A DNA stretch of 64,000 nucleotides from JBBRVW01 sp963784645 (GTDB lineage Bacteria > Actinomycetota > Actinomycetes > JACCUZ01): positions 434,001 through 498,000 of the forward strand of contig CAWARY010000015.1 of assembly GCA_963784645.1 (NCBI GenBank). Direction: 5' to 3'. The notes under the pieces were generated by a model. That model made no database searches, was not told where the DNA came from, and was given only the letters and a program-made list of their open reading frames with translations. Shown here in pieces: positions 49,313-56,116 of this stretch (position 1 is the first letter of the stretch; the number at the start of each line of letters is the position of its first letter). The position numbers and the translations under genes are program-made.

Positions 49313-49818
49313 CCTGGTGCTGGTTCGCCCGCGTCGACGGGACGGCCGACGTCGGCCCCGACGCCCTGGCCGCCGCGCCGGTCACCACCGTCGGCGGCGA
49401 CCCGGCCGGGGCGCTCGCGGCCTGGCCGGCGGGCCGGAAACCGGTGTCCGCCGCGGTCCGGATGGACGAGCGGCTGGTGGACCCCGACGGCGACGACGGC
49501 TGGGTCTCGCTGGTGCTGCTCCCGCGGGGCCGGTCGCCACTGTTCGACGACCCCGCCGTGTCCGGCGCCCTCCGCGCGGTGCTGGCGGACCTGCCCGCCG
49601 ACGGCGTCAGCACGCTCGTGCGCGACTCGTCACACTTCGCGGGGGCTGTGACGGTGCGCCGGGCCCGGCCCTGGGCGCTGCGCGACGACCCGTTCGCCCG
49701 GCTCGGCCGCCCCGCGCTGCTACGGGTCGGACCCGGACTCTTCGGCCGGACCGCTCCGGTGCCCGGGCCGGTGACCCAGCGCTACAGCGGGCAGCCCTGG
49801 CCCGCGGCAGGATTCTGA
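49309..49818 (+). CDS. Hypothetical protein coupled to redoxin
   Basis: 169 residues from a GTG overlapping the redoxin stop (GTGA). I do not recognise a family. It begins VTWCWFARVDGTADVGPDAL and is a soluble mixed-composition protein with no signal peptide or membrane helix. Features include RMDERLVDPDGDDGWVSLVL in the middle, a Leu/Pro segment, and a C-terminus ending GQPWPAAGF. Translational coupling to a redoxin suggests a joint task, possibly in redox or cofactor handling; no catalytic motif supports more. Confidence 0.6.
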   Translation: MTWCWFARVDGTADVGPDALAAAPVTTVGGDPAGALAAWPAGRKPVSAAVRMDERLVDPDGDDGWVSLVLLPRGRSPLFDDPAVSGALRAVLADLPADGVSTLVRDSSHFAGAVTVRRARPWALRDDPFARLGRPALLRVGPGLFGRTAPVPGPVTQRYSGQPWPAAGF

Positions 49819-49827
49819 CGGCCTGCG

Positions 49828-50682
49828 GTGGCGCTCCTGGGTGGGCTGGCGGCCGCGGCCTTCTTCGCGACGGCCACCCTCTGCTCGTCGCGGTCGGCAC
49901 GCATGCTGCCGCCCTCGTCGGTGCTGGCCTGGGTGATGGTCACGGGGCTGGTCGCCCTGCTGCCGGCGCTGGCTCTCGTCGACGTGCCGTCGGTCGACGC
50001 GGGTCAGGTCGGCTGGCTGCTGGTCGCCGGCGGCGGCAACGTCGCGGGGCTGCTGCTCGCCTACTCGGCCCTGCGACGCGGCAAGGTCGGGGTGGTCGCG
50101 CCGGTGCTCTCCACCGAGGGAGCCATCGCCGCGGTGGCCTCGGTCGCCTCCGGCGAACGGCTGGAGGTCGCCGCCGCGTGGTTGCTCCCGCTGATCGCCG
50201 TCGGCGTGGCGCTCGCGGCCTCGGGGCCGACGACGGACGTCCCGACGGAGCCGGGGTCCACCGGGCCCGGCAGCCGCCCGGTGCTGCTCGCGGGCATCGC
50301 CGCCCTGTCCTTCGGGGCCAGCCTGTACGCCACCAGCCGGGCCAGCGCGGACCTGCCCGTCGCCTGGGTGCTGCTCCCGGCGAGGCTCATTGGCGTGGTG
50401 GCGATCGCCCTGCCGCTGGTCGCCCGCCGGCGGCTGGCGCTGACCCGGCGGGCCGCTCCGCTGGTCGTGGTCGCGGGGCTGTGCGAGGTGATCGGCTTCG
50501 CCGCCTTCGCGACCGGCGCCCGGCACGGCCTGGCGGTGGCCGCCGTCCTCACCTCCCAGTTCGCCGGGCTGGCCGCGATCGCGGCCTACCTGCTCTTCCA
50601 CGAGCGACTGACCCGGTGGCAGGTGTCCGGCGTGACCGTCGTCGCGGTCGGCGTCGCCACGTTGGCCGCCGTCCGCGCGTAA
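49828..50682 (+). CDS. EamA/DMT superfamily transporter
   Basis: 284 residues from a GTG 9 bases after the previous stop. Ten hydrophobic helices in two five-helix halves, as in EamA/RhaT-type drug/metabolite transporters: GGLAAAAFFATATLCSSRSA, LAWVMVTGLVALLPALALVD, then GNVAGLLLAYSALRRGKVGV (the conserved YxALRxGxVxxVxP element) and the second-half counterpart CEVIGFAAFATGARHGLAVA. It moves small metabolites across the cytoplasmic membrane; direction and substrate cannot be told. Part of the plus-strand group 48806-53351. Confidence 0.88.
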   Translation: MALLGGLAAAAFFATATLCSSRSARMLPPSSVLAWVMVTGLVALLPALALVDVPSVDAGQVGWLLVAGGGNVAGLLLAYSALRRGKVGVVAPVLSTEGAIAAVASVASGERLEVAAAWLLPLIAVGVALAASGPTTDVPTEPGSTGPGSRPVLLAGIAALSFGASLYATSRASADLPVAWVLLPARLIGVVAIALPLVARRRLALTRRAAPLVVVAGLCEVIGFAAFATGARHGLAVAAVLTSQFAGLAAIAAYLLFHERLTRWQVSGVTVVAVGVATLAAVRA

Positions 50683-50713
50683 CGGATACCGCCGCGGCGG
50701 GGACGGAGCGCAG

Positions 50714-52102
50714 ATGGATGAGTACGACGTCGTGGTGATCGGTGGCGGCCCGGCCGGCGAGAACGCTGCGGGCCGCTGCGCGGCCGGCGGCCTGTCGGTC
50801 GCCCTGGTGGAGCGGGAGCTGGTCGGCGGGGAGTGCAGCTACTGGGGCTGCATCCCGAGCAAGACCCTGATCCGGCCGGGTGACGTGCTGGCTGCCGCCC
50901 GGCGGGTACCGGGCGCCGCCGAGGCCGTCTCCGGCCAGGTCGACGCCGTGGCTGCGTTCGCCCAGCGCGACTACATGACCAGCAGCTGGTCGGACGCCGG
51001 CCAGCTGCCCTGGCTGGCCGAGAACGGCATCGACCTCCTCCGCGGGAACGGCAGGCTTTCCGGCTCCCGGGCGGTCACGGTGACATCGGGTGGCGACGTC
51101 CGCGAGCTGCGGGCCCGACAGGCCGTCGTGCTCGCGACCGGCACCCGCCCGCGGCTGCCCGCGACGCCGGGGCTGGCCGAGGCGCGACCGTGGGACAACC
51201 GCGACGCGACCGCCGTGAAGTCGCTCCCGCGCCGGCTGGTCGTCCTGGGCGGCGGGGCCGTCGGCGTCGAGCTCGCCCAGGCGTTCCGGCGACTCGGGAC
51301 CGAGGAGGTCACCGTCCTGGAGGTCGGCCCCCGGCTGCTGCCTCGCGAGGAGCCCTTCGCCGGCGACGAGGTGAAGGCAGCGCTCGAGGACGAGGGCATC
51401 ATCGTGATGGTCTCGGTCCAGCTGAGCTCGGTCGACCGTGCACAGCCGGACGGGCCGTTCTCGATCCGGCTCGAGGACGGCACCGTCGTGGTCGGCGACG
51501 AGCTGTTGGTCGCTGCCGGCCGCCGGGCCGCCACCGACGACCTCGGCCTGGACAGCGTGGGCCTCCACCCCGGCGCGTACGTCGAGGTCGACGACCAGCT
51601 CCGCGCCAGCGGGGTGGACGGCGGCTGGCTGTACGCCGTCGGCGACGTCAACGGGCTGGCACCGCTGACCCACATGGGCAAGTACCAGGCACGGGTGGCC
51701 GGCGACGTCATCCTGGGCAAGGACGCCCGGGACCTCGCGAGCCGGGACGTCGTCCCGCGGGTGACGTTCACCGACCCACAGGTCTGCGCGGTCGGCCTGA
51801 CCCAGTCCGAGGCCGTCGCGCGCGGGCTGGAGGTGCGGGCCGTCACCTACGGGACCGGCGACGTCGCCGGCGCGTACACCTCCGGCAACGGGGTGCGCGG
51901 CACCAGCAAGCTCGTGGTCGACCAGGCGCGAGACGTCGTCGTCGGCGCCACATTCACCGGTCCCGGTGTCCAGGAGCTGCTCCACTCGGCCACCGTCGCC
52001 GTCGCCGGCGAGGTGCCGCTGGACCGGCTCTGGCACGCCGTCCCGTCCTTCCCGACCGTCAGCGAGGTCTGGCTACGCCTCCTCGAGACCTACGGACTCT
52101 GA
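50714..52102 (+). CDS. FAD-dependent pyridine nucleotide-disulfide oxidoreductase (class I)
   Basis: 462 residues. FAD-binding VVIGGGPAGENAAGRCAAGG (about 7-26), the redox-active disulfide in GGECSYWGCIPSKTLIRPGD (Cys-x4-Cys, about 40-58), the NAD(P)-binding VVLGGGAVGVELAQAFRR (about 178-195), FAD-site YAVGDVNGLAPLTHMGKYQA and a dimerisation domain. The usual terminal active-site H-P-T-x-S-E reads S-F-P-T-V-S-E, so the His that acts with the disulfide is Phe; the Glu remains. That makes dihydrolipoamide dehydrogenase or glutathione reductase function doubtful, while mycothione-like or soluble transhydrogenase-like functions stay open. It may serve as a thiol or quinone reductase coupled to the redoxin cluster. 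Starts MDEYDVVVIG. Confidence 0.9.
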   Translation: MDEYDVVVIGGGPAGENAAGRCAAGGLSVALVERELVGGECSYWGCIPSKTLIRPGDVLAAARRVPGAAEAVSGQVDAVAAFAQRDYMTSSWSDAGQLPWLAENGIDLLRGNGRLSGSRAVTVTSGGDVRELRARQAVVLATGTRPRLPATPGLAEARPWDNRDATAVKSLPRRLVVLGGGAVGVELAQAFRRLGTEEVTVLEVGPRLLPREEPFAGDEVKAALEDEGIIVMVSVQLSSVDRAQPDGPFSIRLEDGTVVVGDELLVAAGRRAATDDLGLDSVGLHPGAYVEVDDQLRASGVDGGWLYAVGDVNGLAPLTHMGKYQARVAGDVILGKDARDLASRDVVPRVTFTDPQVCAVGLTQSEAVARGLEVRAVTYGTGDVAGAYTSGNGVRGTSKLVVDQARDVVVGATFTGPGVQELLHSATVAVAGEVPLDRLWHAVPSFPTVSEVWLRLLETYGL

Positions 52103-52112
52103 GGAGCCCGCC

Positions 52113-53351
52113 ATGCCCGACGTGTCCTTCGACAACCTGTTCCTGATCGTCCTGGTGGGCGCCCTGGCACCGCTCGCGCTGGGCTTCGCCCCCCGGCTAC
52201 GACTGCCGTCGGTGGTGCTCGAGCTGGTCGCCGGGATCGTCCTCGGGCCGGCCGTGCTCGGCTGGGTGGAGGTGGACCTGCCCGTGCAGGTCCTCAGCCT
52301 GATCGGCCTCGCGTTCCTCCTGTTCCTGTCCGGGCTGGAGATCGACGTACGCCGCCTGAAGGGGGCACTGCTGCGGGGGGCGGTGCTGGGCTACGTGGTG
52401 ACGCTGGCCCTCGGCGTGCCCGTCGGGCTGGCGCTGGACGCGGCGGGCTGGGTGCAGAGCCCGGTCCTCGTCGTCATCGCCCTGTCCGCGACGTCGCTCG
52501 GACTCGTGGTGCCCGTCCTCAAGGACTCCGGCCAGGCCGACAGCCGGGTCGCCCAGAGCGCGATCCTCGCCGCCACCGTTGCCGACTTCGCGGCCATCGT
52601 GCTGCTGTCGCTGCTGTTCTCCGCCTCCGACGGCAGCACCGGGAGCCGGCTGTCCCTGCTCGGGCTGTTCGTGCTGCTCGTCGTCGTCACCGGTGTCGTC
52701 GTGTCGCGAGCGGGACGCGCCATGCGGCTCGGCGACGTCCTGACCCGGCTGCAGGACACCACCGCCGAGATCCGGGTGCGCTTCGCGGTGGTCCTGCTGG
52801 TGGCCTTCACCGCGCTCGCCGAGCGGGTCGGGCTGGAGAGCATCCTCGGGGCGTTCCTGGCGGGTGTCGTGATCGGGGTGGTCGACCGGGACTCGTCCAG
52901 CCACCCGGCGTTCCGCACCAAGCTCGAGGCGATCGGCTTCGGCTTCCTGATCCCGGTGTTCTTCGTGAGCAGCGGAGCCCGGCTGGACCTCCAGGGCCTG
53001 TTCGACCAGCCCTCGGCCCTGCTCCGGGTGCCGGTGTTCCTGGTGGCCCTGCTGGTCATGCGCGGGCTGCCGGCACTGCTCCAGCTGCGGGCGCTCGGCC
53101 GCCGGTCGACCGTGGCGGTCGCCCTGCTGCAGGCCACCTCGCTGCCCTTCATCGTGGCGGCCGTGCAGATCGGCGTCGAGCTGGACCGGATCTCGCCGGT
53201 CACCGGCGCGGCGATGGTCTCCGCCGGCCTGCTGTCGGTGCTGGTGTTCCCGCTGGTGGCCCTCGGCCTGCTGCGGCAGCCGGCTGAGCCGGGCGACGCC
53301 GAGGTGCCGCGGACGCGGCCCCGGGAGGCAAGCACCTCCGTCACCATGTGA
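52113..53351 (+). CDS. Cation:proton antiporter (CPA2-like)
   Basis: 412 residues from ATG at 52113 with GAGGAG about 7 bases upstream, 10 bases after the reductase stop. Eleven to twelve hydrophobic helices. PRLRLPSVVLELVAGIVLGP and LFLSGLEIDVRRLKGALLRG near the N-terminus and LGAFLAGVVIGVVDRDSS (around the half-way point) are Na_H_Exchanger domain features; the acidic DFAAIVLLSLLF (near 165) carries a membrane Asp in the ion-binding region. It lacks a TrkA-N NAD-binding domain, so it is a stand-alone CPA2-type antiporter. Exchanged ion (Na+ or K+ for H+) not shown. Its C-terminal tail is hydrophilic. Confidence 0.92.
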   Translation: MPDVSFDNLFLIVLVGALAPLALGFAPRLRLPSVVLELVAGIVLGPAVLGWVEVDLPVQVLSLIGLAFLLFLSGLEIDVRRLKGALLRGAVLGYVVTLALGVPVGLALDAAGWVQSPVLVVIALSATSLGLVVPVLKDSGQADSRVAQSAILAATVADFAAIVLLSLLFSASDGSTGSRLSLLGLFVLLVVVTGVVVSRAGRAMRLGDVLTRLQDTTAEIRVRFAVVLLVAFTALAERVGLESILGAFLAGVVIGVVDRDSSSHPAFRTKLEAIGFGFLIPVFFVSSGARLDLQGLFDQPSALLRVPVFLVALLVMRGLPALLQLRALGRRSTVAVALLQATSLPFIVAAVQIGVELDRISPVTGAAMVSAGLLSVLVFPLVALGLLRQPAEPGDAEVPRTRPREASTSVTM

Positions 53352-53419
53352 GCAATGCCGCGCCCTGGGAGCAGCGGTGCGCAGGACCTGTCGTCGCCAG
53401 CGCCTGTGGAGGAGGGAAT

Positions 53420-53436
53420 CCGTTGTCCACCAACGG
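53420..53436 (+). promoter_or_regulatory. Perfect dyad upstream of DUF222-HNH copy 3
   Basis: CCGTTGTCCACCAACGG: six-base arms around TCCAC. It ends 44 bases before the start codon, the same spacing as at copy 1. Flanking sequence (CGCCTGTGGA upstream, GGNTTNCG downstream) is also shared with copy 1. Confidence 0.55.
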
Positions 53437-53468
53437 TTTGCGTCCTTCCCCACGAGGTCGGACCAGGT

Positions 53469-53490
53469 TATGATTCGAACATGTGTTCGA
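53469..53490 (+). promoter_or_regulatory. -10 box plus LexA/SOS box overlapping start codon
   Basis: TATGAT (53469-53474) is followed directly by the palindrome TCGAACATGTGTTCGA (53475-53490), a perfect match to CGAACRNRYGTTYG. The ATG (53481-53483) is inside the box, 6 bases after the -10 element. LexA bound here would block initiation of a leaderless mRNA. Identical geometry to 9604-9625. Confidence 0.85.
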
Positions 53491-54809
53491 CAGTCGAGGT
53501 CGGCGAGATCGAGACGGCGCAGGCGGCCGTCGACGTCGCGCTGACGCGACTGCAGAGCCGGCTCGACGGCGCCGCACCGGACATCAGCCATGACCAGCTC
53601 GCCACCCTGGTCGCCGAACTGACCCGGGCACGGGCACGGTGCGACGCGCTGCTGCTCGCGGCAGTGGGCGAGGTCGACGCCCGCGGCACCTGTGTCCTGG
53701 ACGGCGCGCTCACGACCGGGGCGTGGCTACGGGCGGTGGCCCACGAGACGCCCGGCCGGGCCGCCCGCATCGTGCGCACGGCCAGGACGCTCCGGTCCGG
53801 GCTGCTGCCCAACACCGCCGCCGCCTTGACCGCGGGGGCGATCAGCGGCGCGCATGCCACCGTGATCGCTGACGCGACTCGCGACGCCCCGGCTGGTGCC
53901 GTCGCCTTGATCGAGGCGGAGGCTGTCCAGACCGCGACAGAGGGCGACGTCCGCGCGACCGCGAACCTGATGCGCGCGTTCCAGCACGCACTGGACCCGG
54001 ACGCGGCCGACGGCGCAGCGGTGCGCCGCTACGACCGGGCCGGGATCACCCTCAGTCCCACGCTCAGCGGGACCGCCGTCATCTCCGGCAGCGCCGACGA
54101 GAGCACCGCCGCAGTCATCGCGGCCGCCGTGCACGCTGCTGGGCCACCCGTACGGGGCGACACCCGGACCGCGTCGAGGCGCCGGCTGGACGCGCTCGCC
54201 GACATCTGCCGGCACTGGCTCGACTCCCCAGGCACCGCGTCGGCCGGCCGGACCGGCCGGCACCGCAACCAGCTGGTCGTCACGCTGGACGCCTTCCAAC
54301 TGGCCGCATCGCCGCCGGCACCGGCTCGGGCTCAGGCCCCGGCTGGGACCGGCACGGCCTCGCCCGGTGGCACCCTGACCTGGGCCGGGCCGATCACCGC
54401 CTCCACGGCACGGCGGCTCGGCTGCGACAGCCTGGTCACGTTCGTCACCCTCGGACCAGGCGGGCAGGTCGTCGAGGCGGGCACCCAGCGTCGGTACTTC
54501 GGCACGGCCAAGCGCGCTGCCATGATCGCCCGCGACGGGGACACCTGCTGCGCACCGTTCTGCGATCGGCCGGTCGCGTGGTCCGACGGCCACCACCTGG
54601 TTCCGGTCGCGTCGGGCGGACCGACGACGGTCGCCAATGGCGCCCTCCCCTGCGAGGCCCACCACCTGATGCTGCATGAGGGCCACTGGCAGCTCCAGCG
54701 ACTCCCCGTCGGCCGCTACCGCCTCGTGCATCCGGCAACCGGCAAGACGCTCGGCCCCGAGCCACCCCGCGCCGGCCACAGCCGACCACCGCCCCAGCCG
54801 CCGGACTGA
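53481..54809 (+). CDS. DUF222/REP13E12 family HNH endonuclease-domain protein, copy 3
   Basis: 442 residues from an ATG that lies in a LexA box; an earlier in-frame start at 53355 would run through the promoter and is rejected. DUF222 domain about 10-300 (LARATAHxTP-like WLRAVAHETPGRAARIVRTA, NTAAALTAGAISGAHATVIA, ATANLMRAFQHALDPDAADG). The C-terminal HNH module has TQRRYFGTAKRAAMIARDGD, TCCAPFCDRPVAWSDGHHLV and ALPCEAHHLMLHEGHWQLQR, intact here. The Cys pairs and the DGHH motif can bind metal. Copies 1 and 3 share most residues, including the MCSTV start. In M. tuberculosis, 13E12-family genes are known LexA targets, which the SOS box here agrees with. DNA-damage induction is inferred; the protein's target is unknown. 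Confidence 0.92.
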   Translation: MCSTVEVGEIETAQAAVDVALTRLQSRLDGAAPDISHDQLATLVAELTRARARCDALLLAAVGEVDARGTCVLDGALTTGAWLRAVAHETPGRAARIVRTARTLRSGLLPNTAAALTAGAISGAHATVIADATRDAPAGAVALIEAEAVQTATEGDVRATANLMRAFQHALDPDAADGAAVRRYDRAGITLSPTLSGTAVISGSADESTAAVIAAAVHAAGPPVRGDTRTASRRRLDALADICRHWLDSPGTASAGRTGRHRNQLVVTLDAFQLAASPPAPARAQAPAGTGTASPGGTLTWAGPITASTARRLGCDSLVTFVTLGPGGQVVEAGTQRRYFGTAKRAAMIARDGDTCCAPFCDRPVAWSDGHHLVPVASGGPTTVANGALPCEAHHLMLHEGHWQLQRLPVGRYRLVHPATGKTLGPEPPRAGHSRPPPQPPD

Positions 54810-54896
54810 CTGCTCGGTCACAGTTCCCCTTGCGGTGACGGTGGACGGCCCAGCCGGGTGTGCGGCATCCGGTTACTACTCGGCCCCACCCCTCCT

Positions 54897-54947
54897 TGAT
54901 CCAGGGTGCATCCGTGCCACACCGTGCTACCGATCCCCTCTGGATCA
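54897..54947. repeat. 51-bp palindromic repeat, copy 3 (degenerate stem)
   Basis: Begins TGATCCAGGGTGCATCCG and ends GATCCCCTCTGGATCA; exactly 51 bases. Its left arm has three mismatches against the right arm, which matches that of copy 2. Located 87 bases after the DUF222-HNH stop. The remaining sequence of the 268-base gap up to 55077 shows no other element except a TAGGCT about 25 bases before the next gene. Confidence 0.85.
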
Positions 54948-55077
54948 CGGCATCCACCCACGACGCCGCTCCTGCCGCCGCCGCTGGTCAGCAAAAACTG
55001 ACGAACAGATCCGGCATTACCGAGCGGGCGGTTCCGACAAGGACAGTCGCAATAGGCTCGTTGCGGAGGTGGCAGCC

Positions 55078-55353
55078 ATGATCGCAAGGATCGCTGTGTG
55101 GGAGCCGATGCCGGATGACGATCGACAATGGGTCATCGACGCTGCAAAGACGGTTCCAGGCGTCCTCGATGCCTATCACCTCGTCGACCCAGCGACCGGC
55201 AACGGGCTGTCGATCGCGTTCTTCGAGGACGGAACGGACCCAGCAGCCGTGAAGGCCGCCATCGCTCAGCGGGCCGAGGCGATCGGTTGGAACGACGCCC
55301 CGCGTCCCACGCCGAGATCCGAGACGATCTACCGCGTCATACGTAGTGGCTGA
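55078..55353 (+). CDS. Small protein, dimeric alpha/beta-barrel-like
   Basis: 91 residues from an ATG with GGAGGT 7 bases upstream. The plan MIARIAVWEPMPDDDRQWVI, then TVPGVLDAYHLVDPATGNGL and SIAFFEDGTDPAAVKAAIAQ matches a ferredoxin-like dimeric alpha/beta barrel of the kind found in ABM or stress-response small proteins, with IARIAVWE as the first strand. No catalytic residues can be assigned. It is flanked on both sides by 51-bp repeats (54897 and 55440) and has less extreme GC, which points to an inserted or mobile segment. Confidence 0.65.
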   Translation: MIARIAVWEPMPDDDRQWVIDAAKTVPGVLDAYHLVDPATGNGLSIAFFEDGTDPAAVKAAIAQRAEAIGWNDAPRPTPRSETIYRVIRSG

Positions 55354-55682
55354 GCACTCCCATCTGCGCGATGCGAGCGCCCGGTAGGTGCCGCTCCCGA
55401 GCGATCTGACCCGGCACTACTCCTCGTTCCGACGGCGCATGATCCACAGCGGATCTGTTGGAGAAAATGCTGTCGATCCCCTGTGGATCACTGGAGGGGC
55501 GCGCGGCGGGGTCAACGGTAGGTGCCGTTACCACCGAGGTGCGTCGCGGGGCGACTGCCGTGATCAACCCGGTCCATCGTCGGGATGACCAATCTGGCGC
55601 GCTATGTCCGGCCTCGACCAGCGCGTGGGTGCCTCCCGCGCTGGCCACAGTCGACCACCGCCCTTGCGGCGGGACCGACAGC
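55354..55682. other. Intergenic stretch containing repeat copy 4
   Basis: 329 bases between the small barrel protein and the VOC gene on the opposite strand. Apart from the palindrome at 55440-55490 no gene, RNA or promoter could be supported; open frames here lack ribosome-binding sites. Confidence 0.5.
55440..55490. repeat. 51-bp palindromic repeat, copy 4
   Basis: Begins TGATCCACAGCGGATCTG and ends GATCCCCTGTGGATCA, 51 bases. Inner GTTGGAGAAAATGC resembles copy 1, while the right arm resembles copies 2 and 3, as if copies exchange parts. It is followed by CTGG, as is copy 2. Confidence 0.85.
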
Positions 55683-56063
55683 TCAGCCGGCGTTCTGCCA
55701 GAGGCCGACGACGTTGCCCTCCGAGTCGGTGAAGTACGCGGCGAAGCCCATGTCCCCCACCGGCAGCTTCTCGCGAGCCGTCGAGCCACCGAGGGAGCCG
55801 ATCGTCTCCAGCGCCTTGTCGATGTCGTCCACCTCGATGGTGATGACCGGGCTGGTGACCGGTGACTGCCGCTCGAGCATCCCACCGTTGATGGCGCCGG
55901 GAGCGGACGGCGCCCCCCGCTCGTCGGTGGGGGTGGTGCCCACCATCGCGTACCCCGTGCCAGGCATCGAGCTGATGCTCCAGCCGAACGCGGACCGGTA
56001 GAACTCCTGGGCCCGCGCGGGGTCGTCGGCGGGGATCTCGAAGTGCACGACGCGACCGCTCAC
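55683..56063 (-). CDS. VOC family protein
   Basis: 126 residues from a GTG with GGAGGT 7 bases upstream. Two beta-alpha-beta-beta-beta modules: RVVHFEIPADDPARAQEFYR opens the first, SPVITIEVDDIDKALETIGS the second, ending FAAYFTDSEGNVVGLWQNAG (the D-x-E-G-N-x-x-G-L strand). This close to the CFP-30B/glyoxalase_2 type of small actinobacterial VOC proteins; substrate unknown. The middle GAPSAPGAINGGMLERQSPV is the variable loop. It is the last gene of the minus-strand group at the right end, 53 bases after the redoxin stop. Confidence 0.85.
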   Translation of the reverse strand: MSGRVVHFEIPADDPARAQEFYRSAFGWSISSMPGTGYAMVGTTPTDERGAPSAPGAINGGMLERQSPVTSPVITIEVDDIDKALETIGSLGGSTAREKLPVGDMGFAAYFTDSEGNVVGLWQNAG

Positions 56064-56116
56064 GGCAGCCACCTCCGTCTCGTCCGATGGGCACTGCTCG
56101 ACGGTCGGCAGCCTAG

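Noticed and set aside
53355..53480. In-frame upstream extension of DUF222-HNH copy 3
   Set aside because: The stretch contains the -10 box, LexA box and dyad, and its translation matches nothing in copy 1, whose protein begins at the equivalent MCSTV.
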